From Bryobacteraceae bacterium (GTDB taxonomy: Bacteria > Acidobacteriota > Terriglobia > Bryobacterales > Bryobacteraceae): a stretch of 64,000 bases of DNA. A model generated the notes under the pieces. It saw nothing but the letters and a program-made list of their open reading frames with translations. It was not told the origin of the DNA and did no database searches. Each line of letters starts with the position of its first letter. Position 1 is the first letter of the stretch. Both the position numbers and the translations under genes were made by a program. Shown in pieces: positions 8,515 through 16,844 of this stretch. The stretch covers positions 62,001-126,000 of the forward strand of contig JANWVY010000009.1 in NCBI GenBank assembly GCA_025056455.1, read 5' to 3'.

Positions 8515-9543
8515 TCATTGTAGCGGCTGGTTGATCAGCCAGCGCATCCGGCGGCTTTCTGCCAGAACGATGTCCGGGCGGCGATCTCCATTTACATCGC
8601 TCACCCAACCCGTCAACACAGGCTCTCCGCAAGCAATGAGCTTGGGCCGAAAGAAGCCGCTTGGCCCTTGCCGCCACCACCAAATCCGACCTGTTCCCCG
8701 GGATTCGGCCAGCAAAAAGTCCTCAAAACCATCTCCGTCAAAATCGGCGACGGCCAGCGTACGCGGGTGATCGAGAAGTAGCTCGCCCTGCAATGCGTGT
8801 TCTTTCCAAAGCTGCCTGACATCTCCCGGTGGATCGAACAGGGCAAGCCGCGCTGGATACATTTCGCTTTGCACGGCCAGCAGCGAGGGGGATTTACTCC
8901 CGCCGCGGCGAATCCGAGCAAGGCGCATCCGCGCTGATTGCGGCTGCTCGAAATAGGTATGGATGGCGAACAGGCGCCAGGGCAAATGAAATGCCGCTGG
9001 AGAACGAATCCAATAGTTACCCGAAACAATGTCCACCCGGTTGTCGGCATCGACATCGAAAACGAGCAGTCCAGATTGATAGGAAGCGGTGTAGAAGGAG
9101 TAAATCTCGCGGGAACGCCAGCGGGGTTTGTCCGGTTGATAAAAGCGGATCTGCATGCCTCGATGTGTAACCAAAATTCCGGAACGCCCAAACAGGTTGA
9201 CATCCAGGCAATCGGCGAACTCAGCTTCTGAGTCGATTGGTGCTTCGGAATGGAAGTCGTCCCCTTCGAACCAAGAAAACCGGTCGGGGAGGGCAATCAA
9301 GGCAAGACCATTTTGGAAGGTGCAACCCGGGGCTGCGAATGAACCCGGGCGCAGCGGCTGGACTTCGAGTTTCACCAAATTCAAGGAGAAGATTCCTTCT
9401 CCCCACATCCAAGCCCGGAAGGGGTCCCGGGGATGGCCGGTTGCACCGCGCATGAGAGACGGAAGAGGCAAAGCCCGCTCCACCCACTGAATCTGCCCCC
9501 ACCCAATACTGGCAGCCGCTAAGCAGAGAAGGATCCCCCGCAT
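8515..9543 (-). CDS. exported FG-GAP/VCBS repeat protein
   Basis: A 342-residue protein with a signal peptide (MRGILLCLAAASIGWGQ). Calcium-binding-type repeats are visible in at least three copies: FDVDADNRVDIVSGNYW, VADFDGDGFEDFLLAESRG and VSDVNGDRRPDIVLAESRR, each an aspartate-rich loop as in integrin-like propellers. It probably folds as a secreted beta-propeller for binding rather than catalysis. It is the first gene of a two-gene unit with the PQQ-type propeller. Its ATG is 22 bases from the GTG of the divergent transglutaminase-like gene, so promoters for the two must overlap the coding regions. Confidence 0.8.
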   Translation of the reverse strand: MRGILLCLAAASIGWGQIQWVERALPLPSLMRGATGHPRDPFRAWMWGEGIFSLNLVKLEVQPLRPGSFAAPGCTFQNGLALIALPDRFSWFEGDDFHSEAPIDSEAEFADCLDVNLFGRSGILVTHRGMQIRFYQPDKPRWRSREIYSFYTASYQSGLLVFDVDADNRVDIVSGNYWIRSPAAFHLPWRLFAIHTYFEQPQSARMRLARIRRGGSKSPSLLAVQSEMYPARLALFDPPGDVRQLWKEHALQGELLLDHPRTLAVADFDGDGFEDFLLAESRGTGRIWWWRQGPSGFFRPKLIACGEPVLTGWVSDVNGDRRPDIVLAESRRMRWLINQPLQ

Positions 9544-9548
9544 GGTTA

Positions 9549-9557
9549 TGCTATTCT
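9549..9557 (+). promoter_or_regulatory. extended -10 element before the transglutaminase-like gene
   Basis: TGCTATTCT lies in the 22-base gap between two divergent start codons and ends eight bases before the GTG at 9566. No -35 is evident. A leaderless transcript is suggested. Confidence 0.45.
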
Positions 9558-9565
9558 AGCCGCAA

Positions 9566-10384
9566 GTGAGAGAGCTGATCGAGCTTCTGGCTGGAAACAA
9601 CGAAGAAGTCGCCTTGGATGTTGCGGCGCTCGAACTGGCGACGATTGAGTTTCCCGGCCTAGACGTTAGCCAGTGGCTGATTCTTCTCGATTCTTACGCG
9701 CAGGAATTATCCGAACGTGTTTCTCCCCAGGATGATCCCCTCACCTTCATCGAAACTGCGAATCAGTTCCTTTTCGAGGAATTGGGTTTTCGTGGAAACG
9801 AAGGTGATTATTACAGCCCGCTCAACAGTTGCCTGAATCAGGTTTTGGTGGAGCGCACTGGCTTGCCCATCACACTCTCGCTAGTGTACATGGAAATTGG
9901 CCGCCGGCTCGAACGCCCGATCTTAGGAATTGGAATGCCGGGCCATTTTTTGACCGCCTATGACGACGACGGCCAGCACATCTATGTCGACCCCTTCCAC
10001 CGCGGGCGGATTTTAGAGGGCGAAGAATGTTTGAGTTTGGCGAGTCGCATCACGGGCCTTGACCTCCACGATCATTGGGAGGCGTTAGCGCCCGTCAGCA
10101 AACGACAAATGGCGTTGCGAATGTTGAACAACTTGCGCGCGGCTTACCTGCGGCGAGGAACCTGGGAAAAGGCGCTCCGCGTGCAAGAGCTCTTGGTGAG
10201 AGCCTGCCCGCTAGATGCTGTGGAGTACCGCCAACGCGGCTACCTTTACCTCCAGCTAAAGCGTTACCGCGAAGCTGCTGCGGATCTCTTGCGCTATCTC
10301 GCCCTCGACCCCGAGGCGCGGGACCGGGCCGATGTTGAGCGGCGGTTAGTTGGACTGCGGCGTTGGATTGCTGATCTCAACTGA
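9566..10384 (+). CDS. SirB1-like transglutaminase-fold protein with TPR tail
   Basis: A 272-residue cytoplasmic protein. The central region matches the SirB1_N/transglutaminase-like family: NEGDYYSPLNSCLNQVLVER, TGLPITLSLVYMEIGRRL, GIGMPGHFLTAY and YVDPFHRGRIL, so it keeps the Cys in NSCLN and the His in MPGHF of that fold. The last 90 residues are TPR-like (LRAAYLRRGTWEKALRVQEL, YRQRGYLYLQLKRYREAAADL). The family is widespread but has no firmly known reaction; a peptidase or scaffolding role is possible. The start is the GTG at 9566. The 3' end overlaps the convergent PilZ gene by 39 bases. Confidence 0.85.
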   Translation: MRELIELLAGNNEEVALDVAALELATIEFPGLDVSQWLILLDSYAQELSERVSPQDDPLTFIETANQFLFEELGFRGNEGDYYSPLNSCLNQVLVERTGLPITLSLVYMEIGRRLERPILGIGMPGHFLTAYDDDGQHIYVDPFHRGRILEGEECLSLASRITGLDLHDHWEALAPVSKRQMALRMLNNLRAAYLRRGTWEKALRVQELLVRACPLDAVEYRQRGYLYLQLKRYREAAADLLRYLALDPEARDRADVERRLVGLRRWIADLN

Positions 10385-10702
10385 AGAAGGCCATTTAGAG
10401 CCGCCAACAAATTCGACCCCCAGGCAATAGTCCATCTTGTGCCGCACGCAGTATCGAACCGATGCGGTTGCTGCAAACGGTGGAGATTGCACGCGAATTT
10501 GAACGTAAGTTTGAGGCTCCACTGGCGCCTCGGCTTCCAGACGTGCCCCGCTCCCACTTGCATCCAAAACCTTAGCGCGAACCACCACAGGATGCCCGTG
10601 CACGCCGGTGAAGCTCAACAGGGCGCGGCTTTGAACCTTGGTTCGCTCAAACCTGCGCAGGCCCGGCTTGGCATTCATATCCATTCCTCTTCTCGCCCTC
10701 AC
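10346..10702 (-). CDS. PilZ-domain protein (probable cyclic-di-GMP binder)
   Basis: A 118-residue single-domain protein. The PilZ signature is visible: an arginine-rich N-terminal motif (LRRFERTKV, equivalent to RxxxR), then VLDASGSGARLE (equivalent to D/NxSxxG) and a C-terminal strand CLGVEFVGG. These residues bind cyclic di-GMP in the family. A start at the internal ATG that gives MNAKPGLRRF is equally plausible. The gene runs against the transglutaminase-like gene and overlaps its 3' end. The output controlled (motility, polysaccharide or other) cannot be read from the surroundings. Confidence 0.85.
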   Translation of the reverse strand: MRARRGMDMNAKPGLRRFERTKVQSRALLSFTGVHGHPVVVRAKVLDASGSGARLEAEAPVEPQTYVQIRVQSPPFAATASVRYCVRHKMDYCLGVEFVGGSKWPSSVEISNPTPQSN

Positions 10703-10850
10703 CTTAACAAAGCGCGCTCACCGAAACTATGGCGAGTTCGTTCTAGAACGATAAGGTGAGATTGATCCGAGAAACACTCTAGACCCTCACAAGGCTGCGT
10801 TTCAGCGGACCCTGTTGCCAAGACGCAGCGCCCGTCAACCGTCCTTCGAT

Positions 10851-10859
10851 GTTAGAGTG
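10851..10859 (+). promoter_or_regulatory. extended -10-like element before the HutI-like gene
   Basis: TGTTAGAGT ends five bases before the GTG start at 10865. It is less canonical than the others in this window. No -35 and no Shine-Dalgarno sequence are evident. Confidence 0.3.
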
Positions 10860-10864
10860 GCGAA

Positions 10865-11650
10865 GTGAATGCTGCTTTGCTGATTCGGGGCGCACGCCAG
10901 CTGGTGACGATGCGAGCCGCGCCGGACGGCCGCACTCCCGACCTCGGTCTTGTCGCCGATGGGACGCTCCTCATCTGCGATGGCCGCATTGAACAGGTTG
11001 GGCCTTCGCGACGCATCTTGAACCTTACCGAGGCCCGCCGGGCGCAAGAGATCGAAGCGACAGGTTGCCTTGTGATGCCAGGTTTTGTGGATGCAGAGGC
11101 TGACGTATTTGGCGAGTCGCCAACGCGGGTCTCCCTGCGCCGGGCCGTGGAGCGCTTGATTGAACACGGAACGACAACAATCAGTTGCTTGCTTCCAGGC
11201 ACTCGCGCCTGCAAGCTCGTCGAGCGACATCCGCCACCGCTCACAATTCACTTCCGAGGCCGCGCCATACCGGGCCTTGAGTACCCCTTACGGCGATATC
11301 TCGACCGGAGCCTTGAGCCAGAAGAGGGAAGCCGGCCGTGGCGCGTTGTGGCTTCAGGCTTCCATCCGCAACGTTCGCCGGCTTGCAACCTCCAAACCGC
11401 TGCGTCTCTTGCAGTCGTAAACGGCAAGATGACCATCGAAGCTGCTTTACGCGCTATTACAAGCGAAGCTGCTGCAGCAATTGGCCTGGCAGCAGAGATC
11501 GGTTCCCTAGAGCCTGGAAAATATGCGGATCTAGTGGTTTTAGATGTTTCCGACTACCGCGAAATTCCCGGGCATTTTGGCGTAAATCTGGTGCGCGCCG
11601 TCATTCGAAGAGGCCAGATGATCTATGAACGAGGAGAATTTGCCTGGTGA
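10865..11650 (+). CDS. HutI-like amidohydrolase relic, metal site lost
   Basis: A 261-residue protein that aligns by eye to the two ends of imidazolonepropionase (about 400 residues): the N-terminal composite-sandwich part (LLICDGRIEQVGPSRR, MPGFVDAEAD) and the C-terminal part (EAALRAITSEAAAAIGLAAE, IGSLEPGKYADLVVLDV). The DxHxH metal motif is replaced by DAEAD (residues 76-80), and the middle of the barrel with the other ligands is gone. It therefore cannot be a working hydrolase of the usual mechanism. Its stop overlaps the ftcD start by 4 bases (GTGA), so the coupling to histidine catabolism survives. The frame is intact, so it may have a structural or regulatory role, or be a gene in decay. 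Confidence 0.75.
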   Translation: MNAALLIRGARQLVTMRAAPDGRTPDLGLVADGTLLICDGRIEQVGPSRRILNLTEARRAQEIEATGCLVMPGFVDAEADVFGESPTRVSLRRAVERLIEHGTTTISCLLPGTRACKLVERHPPPLTIHFRGRAIPGLEYPLRRYLDRSLEPEEGSRPWRVVASGFHPQRSPACNLQTAASLAVVNGKMTIEAALRAITSEAAAAIGLAAEIGSLEPGKYADLVVLDVSDYREIPGHFGVNLVRAVIRRGQMIYERGEFAW

Positions 11651-12558
11651 GGCCGTTAATTGAGTGTGTCCCGAACTTCTCTGAAGGCCGCGACCGCGCC
11701 GTAATCGAGGCTATCGTGAACGCTGCGAATACCGTGGCTCAGGCCACAGTGCTCGATTATCAAAGCGATCCCGATCATCACCGCTGTGTCGTCACCCTGG
11801 CAGGACGACCGGAGGCGGTCGAAGAGGCGGCCTTCCGTGCAGTCGCCGAAGCGGTACGGCGGATTGATCTCAACCGCCATCGCGGCGCGCATCCACGAAT
11901 TGGCGCGGCAGATGTAGCGCCTTTTGTCCCTGTGAGAGGCGTCACGATGAAAGATTGCGTGGACCTTGCACACCGGTTCGGCCGCCGCGTCTGGCAGGAG
12001 CTCAACGTGCCAGTGTACTTCTATGAATACGCCGCGCTCAGCGAGGACCGGCGGAAGCTTGAAAGGGTTCGCCAAGGCCAATTTGAAGAACTCAGGAAAC
12101 AAGCCCTTGAGTGTCCGGAACGTCGTCCCGACGTTGGCGGGCCTGCCCTTCATCCCACTGCCGGCGCTCTGGCGGTGGGAGCCCGAAAATATCTGCTGGC
12201 GTTTAATGTCAATCTCGCCACCTCCGACCTTTCCGTAGCGGACCGTGTCGCCCGGCGCGTCCGCGAGTCCTCTGGTGGGTTGCCACACGTCAAAGCCATG
12301 GCGGTCTGGCTGGCCTCAAAAGGAGTGGTCCAGGTGTCTATGAATCTCACCGATTTCGACGTCACGCCGCTTCATACGGTCTTCCTGGCTGTCCAGCAGG
12401 AAGCGGCCCGGCTGGGCGTGGAGATTGCAGGAAGCGAGATCATCGGTCTCATTCCGGCCGCGGCGCTGGCGCAGTCTGGGGCGCAGTTTTTGAAATGTGA
12501 GAACTACTCTGAGGATGTCTTATTGGAGCGCCAGCTCTTAACAAAAGTGTTAGACTGA
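11647..12558 (+). CDS. ftcD: glutamate formimidoyltransferase
   Basis: Transfers the formimino group of N-formimidoyl-glutamate, the product of histidine breakdown, to tetrahydrofolate. The 303 residues correspond to the formiminotransferase N- and C-subdomains without the cyclodeaminase half. Family motifs are visible: IECVPNFSEGRD at the N-terminus, NRHRGAHPRIGAADVAPFVPV (contains the catalytic-histidine region), VPVYFYEYAA, and GPALHPTAGALAVGARKYLLAFN. The start is a GTG overlapping the HutI-like stop. hutH and hutU are not in the window. Confidence 0.93.
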   Translation: MRPLIECVPNFSEGRDRAVIEAIVNAANTVAQATVLDYQSDPDHHRCVVTLAGRPEAVEEAAFRAVAEAVRRIDLNRHRGAHPRIGAADVAPFVPVRGVTMKDCVDLAHRFGRRVWQELNVPVYFYEYAALSEDRRKLERVRQGQFEELRKQALECPERRPDVGGPALHPTAGALAVGARKYLLAFNVNLATSDLSVADRVARRVRESSGGLPHVKAMAVWLASKGVVQVSMNLTDFDVTPLHTVFLAVQQEAARLGVEIAGSEIIGLIPAAALAQSGAQFLKCENYSEDVLLERQLLTKVLD

Positions 12559-12582
12559 GGCTTACAAGGAGCCAGCTCTTTC

Positions 12583-13773
12583 ATGCCAAACCGACGCCGT
12601 TTTCTCCAAACGATTCCTGCCGTTCCCGCGCTGGGCACAGTCGGCGCCAGCGAAGCGTTCGCCGCCCCAGCCGCTCGCGACTACTTTAAAGAGCTAGGAG
12701 TGCGTACCTTCATCAATGCGGCTGGGACCTACACGACGCTGACGGCATCGCTCATGACCCCCGAGGTGCTCGCGGCGTGGAACTACGCCTCAAAATCCTT
12801 TGTGCGGTTGAATGAACTGCACGACGCAGTGGCCAAGCGGCTAGCCGAGCTCTTGCAGTGTGAGGCGGTCATGATCACTTCGGGTGCGGCGGGAGCACTT
12901 GTGGTGGGCACAGCGGCCTGCATCACGGGTGATGATCCAGAGAAAATCCGACGGATACCAGATACAACCGGCATGAAAAACGAAGTGATCGTTCAGAAAT
13001 CCCACCGCTACGGGTATGATCACGCTGTGCGCGCCTGCGGCATCCGGTTCATTGAGGTGGAAACGGCTGAAGAACTCGAGCGGGCGATCAATCCGCGAAC
13101 GGCTATGATGCTGTTTTTCAATGACGCCGATCCGCGCGGGCAAATCCACGCCGAGGAATTCGTCCAGCTTGGCAAGAAGCATGGTATTCCGACATTCAAC
13201 GACGCAGCAGCCGATGTTCCGCCAGTAGAAAACCTCACCAAATACACCAAGATGGGATTCGATCTGGTCACCTTTTCTGGCGGCAAGAACATGCGCGGAC
13301 CGCAAAGCGCTGGCCTGCTGATGGGACGCAAGGATTTGATCGACGCCGCCCGGCTCAACACTTCGCCCTACAGCGATACGATTGGCCGTGGCCTCAAAGT
13401 GAACAAGGAAGAAATCCTGGCCATGTATGTCGCCGTGGAGTCGTATTTGAAGCGGGATCACGCGGCGGACTGGCGGGAAGCCGAACGGCGCGTGAAGTAT
13501 ATCGCAGACTCGCTGCGATCGTTCAAGACAGTGACCACTGAGATCAAAGTGCCAGAGATCGCGAATCACGTACCTCATCTCCACATCAAGTGGGATCAGA
13601 GCAAGATCACTGTGGCGGAAGTGGTGAAGAAGCTCCGTGATGGCGACCCCTCGATCGAGGTTGGGCCGGGCTCCCGCGAAGAGCTGATCATCAACACCTG
13701 GGTAGCTCAGCCCGGAGACGCTGAGATTATCGCCAAGCGTTTGCGAGAGATTTTGAAACCTTATCTCGGATAG
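12583..13773 (+). CDS. Tat-exported SelA-like PLP-dependent protein
   Basis: A 396-residue fold-type I PLP enzyme of the SelA/D-glucosaminate-6-phosphate ammonia-lyase group (aminotransferase class V-like). The N-terminus has a twin-arginine signal (RRRFLQ, then a hydrophobic stretch ending AFAA), so a folded, cofactor-loaded enzyme is probably exported. Residues seen: ITSGAAGALVVGTAA (phosphate-binding region), NDAAADVPP (Asp 207, cofactor ring) and SGGKNMRGPQSAG (Lys 235, Schiff base). It is not a true selenocysteine synthase: no selB or tRNA-Sec is nearby. The substrate is unknown, probably an amino acid or amino-sugar acid. It begins 24 bases after ftcD and may be in that operon. Confidence 0.82.
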   Translation: MPNRRRFLQTIPAVPALGTVGASEAFAAPAARDYFKELGVRTFINAAGTYTTLTASLMTPEVLAAWNYASKSFVRLNELHDAVAKRLAELLQCEAVMITSGAAGALVVGTAACITGDDPEKIRRIPDTTGMKNEVIVQKSHRYGYDHAVRACGIRFIEVETAEELERAINPRTAMMLFFNDADPRGQIHAEEFVQLGKKHGIPTFNDAAADVPPVENLTKYTKMGFDLVTFSGGKNMRGPQSAGLLMGRKDLIDAARLNTSPYSDTIGRGLKVNKEEILAMYVAVESYLKRDHAADWREAERRVKYIADSLRSFKTVTTEIKVPEIANHVPHLHIKWDQSKITVAEVVKKLRDGDPSIEVGPGSREELIINTWVAQPGDAEIIAKRLREILKPYLG

Positions 13774-13833
13774 AGCGCCAGGAACGCTCCGAAGTGCGAT
13801 CTTCCGCTAGAGCCGCCTCGCCAGTTGAGCGAG
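13773..13833. terminator. two small hairpins between convergent genes
   Basis: GAGCG/CGCTC with a 7-base loop (13773-13789) and CTCGC/GCGAG with a 7-base loop (13817-13833) occupy the gap between convergent genes. Neither is followed by a T-run, so factor-independent termination is uncertain. Confidence 0.3.
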
Positions 13834-13869
13834 ACAATTCCTTCGCAATCGAGGAACGGTTGATACCTG

Positions 13870-14667
13870 TTAACGAGCAGGCGGCAGGATCTTGGTATTG
13901 GCAGGAAGAGTGAACAGATCATCCTTAAGGTCGTTATTAATCGTCACGCGCTCGGAGAAGATTTCAAACACCTTTTCTCCGTTTCTTTCGCGCTGAATTT
14001 GATACGGCCACTGCACGCCCCTCACATCACGATATTTCGAGAAACGCGTCAGTTCTTCAAACCGCTCGCGCGTCCGTTCATCGCGCCGCACGTACTCTTG
14101 TTTGACTGGCAGTTTCGTTGAACTGTGAAAGAATACGCGTACGGTCTTGTTTTCCGAATCGGTGATGCTGACAATTTGCACAGGCTGGTTTTCCCACACA
14201 TCGGTGCCCTCGTGCTCGATCAGCATCCCGGGTTCGCCGAGGCGCATTCGCAGAATATAAAAAATGTTTCGCCGGGTAGAATCACGAAAACGCTCCTCGG
14301 CTTCTTTGCCCAGCGGACGAGCCCCGCGATAGGTGATCTGCCATCCCTCATTCTCGTTAAAGAGAACAGCATAATCTTCCTGATCTTTGCCGAATGACTG
14401 CCGCTCCCGGAGGCCGAAAAAGTTCGGGGAGGGAACCGCAGGGCGCGTCAGATAACGCGTGTAAATCCGAGCCCGGGCCAGGCCGGACAACTGTTCTCGG
14501 AAGAAGGAATAAACTCTTCCGGCTTCGATCCGGTCTCGCATTTCAAGAAAGCGCTGGCCGCCTAAAGCCTCAATCGCTTCGTCCACTGCTTTCTTGCCCC
14601 GTTCCTGGCGGCTCTGTGCCGCTAGGGGAAGGGCAGGCAAACTGAGGATCAGCTCACGCCGTTTCAT
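13870..14667 (-). CDS. exported LolA-like (lipoprotein-sorting fold) protein
   Basis: A 265-residue protein with a signal sequence (MKRRELILSLPALPLAAQS). The rest reads as alternating beta strands typical of the LolA/LolB-like lipoprotein carrier fold (GMLIEHEGTDVWENQPVQIV, VFFHSSTKLPVKQEYVRRD, RGVQWPYQIQRERNGEKV), but sequence recognition is weak. Its ATG overlaps the stop of the inactive M16 gene by 4 bases, and that M16 protein carries a C-terminal extension of the same general type. It is therefore likely a third component of a periplasmic M16 system. Confidence 0.7.
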   Translation of the reverse strand: MKRRELILSLPALPLAAQSRQERGKKAVDEAIEALGGQRFLEMRDRIEAGRVYSFFREQLSGLARARIYTRYLTRPAVPSPNFFGLRERQSFGKDQEDYAVLFNENEGWQITYRGARPLGKEAEERFRDSTRRNIFYILRMRLGEPGMLIEHEGTDVWENQPVQIVSITDSENKTVRVFFHSSTKLPVKQEYVRRDERTRERFEELTRFSKYRDVRGVQWPYQIQRERNGEKVFEIFSERVTINNDLKDDLFTLPANTKILPPAR

Positions 14668-16844
14668 GGCCGTTTGGATAAATCCTCTTCTTTTAAGCCG
14701 GAGTTCAGCTTATATTCTAGGATGGAAATTTCGGCCACTACTTTACCCTTTTGTGAAACCTTCATGGAGTGTGGAAGTTTGATTCCGTCCACTTCCCTCC
14801 AATCACCATAGACACCTTCGTTTTCCACCGGTCCGGAAAGGTCCTGACTTTTGTAACTGAGCTTGGTCGGCAATCCGCTGGCATCCAGTTCAACTCGCGC
14901 CCAGTTGTTCTGAGAATCAGTGATCTCAATGAGATTGGGACCCGCAGCGTTGACTTGGCGGTCGGCGATGCGGTCACTAAGCCAGAGACTAATCGGATTC
15001 CGAAACACTTCTTCCTGGGTTTGTTTGGCGAACTGAGGGGGGAGGGGACCTGTTCCCTGGGGTCCAGAGAGAAAGCCGCCACCTTTTCCGTCGCTGTACA
15101 CCGTAATCGTGCCAAAGGGAAGCTTCTGATCGAGACGGATCTGAGGACCGAGGATGCGCGTAACCTGAGTGACTTTCAAGCCCCCTGGTACATTCTGTAC
15201 GGTCACGTTGGCCGTATGCATGTAGTCCTTCACCGAAGCAATGCGTTCAGCGCCTCCGACAGCCCGCTGCAATTTCGCCAGTAGCTGTTTGCCAGCGGCA
15301 AGGGTCTGCGCATCGGCCTTTGCTGTGGCTGGCTTGGGCTCGGGAATGGAGATGTCCAGTTTGTTTACCGGCAAGTTAAGCGTACTTAAAGCAGTTCCCA
15401 GATCCTTCGGGCCCACAGCGACAATGACGAACTCTTCCGGTTTGATGTACTGTTTGGCTACGCGGAGCACGTCGACTTTGGTCACCGCGGCGATGGCCTT
15501 TTGGTATTGGAAAATGAAGTCTTTCGGATAGCCGTAATATTCGTAGCGCATGAGCCGCTGGATGGTTTTGGCGGGCGTATCGAAGTTGAAGACGAAGCTG
15601 TTTAGGGTACTCTCCTTGGCGATGCGCAGCTCTTCGTCAGTCACTTCTGCAGAACGGATTTTATCTACTTCCTCCCGAATCACTTTCAATGCATCGACGG
15701 TATTTTCCGCTTTGACGCTTCCCCCAATCACGAACGTTCCTGGGTGGTCCATTTCGGCATTCCAACCTGCGCTGATGCTATAGGCATAACCGAGGTCGCT
15801 ACGTACTTTTTGCAACAGGCGGCTGGTGAACCCACCCCCTCCGAGAATGTCCGCCATGACTTCCAGCGCTGGGTAATCTTTATCGCTGAGCTTACCGCCG
15901 AGATGACCCATGCGGAAGAACGTCTGATTCACGTCGGATTTTTCCGCAAAGTAAATGCCCGGTTTGGCCTTCGCGGTTACGGGAGGGACTGGGGGGGGCG
16001 CTGGCCTCTTTACGTTCCACTTGGAAAACAAATTCTCCAGCTTGACACGCATGGTGCTGGTCACGAAATCGCCGTACACAGCCAGGATGATGTTGGAGGG
16101 GAAATAGTAGCGATCATAAAAGGCTAGCAAATCCTCGCGCCCGATGCGGTCTAGAGTCTCGTATTCCATCTGCCGGCCCCAGGGCGTCTCAGGGCCATAG
16201 ACGAGCCGCTCAAACTCGCGCGCAGCGATCGCGCCCGCTTGATCGTTTCGGCGGGCAATCGAGCTGCGCAGCCGGCTTTGAATAACCTCGATCTTGTCCT
16301 GGGCGAAACGCGGTTCGGTCAAGATCTCATAAAAGATGTTGAGCACCTTGTCGGTGTGCTCGGAGAGCGTATTGAATCCAATGCTGCCGTTCGTCTCACC
16401 CACTCCGCTCTCGATCGAGGCTGCCATTCCTTCAAGCAACTCATTCAATTCGTCGCCCGTTCGCGACTTGGTGCCTCCGGTGCGGAGCACGTCCCCGAAA
16501 ACGTCCGAAAGACCTGTCTTTTCTGGCGGGTCAAACACGTTCCCCGTGCGGACGTAAGCAAAACCGCGTACTAAGGGCAACTCATGATCTTCGAGGAGAA
16601 ACACTTTCAGGCCGTTGGCGAGCGTAAAACTGGTGATCTCGGGGAGACGAATCTCCTTCAGGGGGCGGAATTTTAAATCTCTCCAAGTTCTCGAGGCCGA
16701 CCTGGCAACAACAGGGGCCTTCAGGTTTGCAGCGCCAGATTTTGCGGGCGCTGGTTTTGCCCCCCGGGGAACCATTTGAGCTGCGGCTGTTCCGCAAAGA
16801 GTTACGGTGAGACAAATGGCAATTCGCAGGGCGCTCGGATTCAC
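14664..16844 (-). CDS. inactive M16 peptidase subunit with LolA-like C-terminal domain
   Basis: A 726-residue exported protein (signal peptide ending TAAAQ). Residues 65-500 are two M16 domains, with the second-domain signature GGGGFTSRLLQKVRSDLGYAY. The zinc motif HxxEH is absent: the aligned stretch is GLSDVFGDVL, with Asp 114, Gly 117 and Asp 118 at the ligand and catalytic positions. In paired bacterial M16 proteins one subunit is catalytic and the other is not, and the preceding gene supplies the HMFEH partner. Residues about 505-726 form an added domain (AVGGAERIASVKDYMHTAN, then beta strands) similar in style to the next gene product. Start and stop both overlap neighbours by 4 bases. 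Confidence 0.88.
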   Translation of the reverse strand: MNPSALRIAICLTVTLCGTAAAQMVPRGAKPAPAKSGAANLKAPVVARSASRTWRDLKFRPLKEIRLPEITSFTLANGLKVFLLEDHELPLVRGFAYVRTGNVFDPPEKTGLSDVFGDVLRTGGTKSRTGDELNELLEGMAASIESGVGETNGSIGFNTLSEHTDKVLNIFYEILTEPRFAQDKIEVIQSRLRSSIARRNDQAGAIAAREFERLVYGPETPWGRQMEYETLDRIGREDLLAFYDRYYFPSNIILAVYGDFVTSTMRVKLENLFSKWNVKRPAPPPVPPVTAKAKPGIYFAEKSDVNQTFFRMGHLGGKLSDKDYPALEVMADILGGGGFTSRLLQKVRSDLGYAYSISAGWNAEMDHPGTFVIGGSVKAENTVDALKVIREEVDKIRSAEVTDEELRIAKESTLNSFVFNFDTPAKTIQRLMRYEYYGYPKDFIFQYQKAIAAVTKVDVLRVAKQYIKPEEFVIVAVGPKDLGTALSTLNLPVNKLDISIPEPKPATAKADAQTLAAGKQLLAKLQRAVGGAERIASVKDYMHTANVTVQNVPGGLKVTQVTRILGPQIRLDQKLPFGTITVYSDGKGGGFLSGPQGTGPLPPQFAKQTQEEVFRNPISLWLSDRIADRQVNAAGPNLIEITDSQNNWARVELDASGLPTKLSYKSQDLSGPVENEGVYGDWREVDGIKLPHSMKVSQKGKVVAEISILEYKLNSGLKEEDLSKRP

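Noticed and set aside
12583-13773. Selenocysteine synthase SelA
   Set aside because: The protein has an export signal, is shorter than SelA and has no selB, selD or tRNA-Sec nearby.
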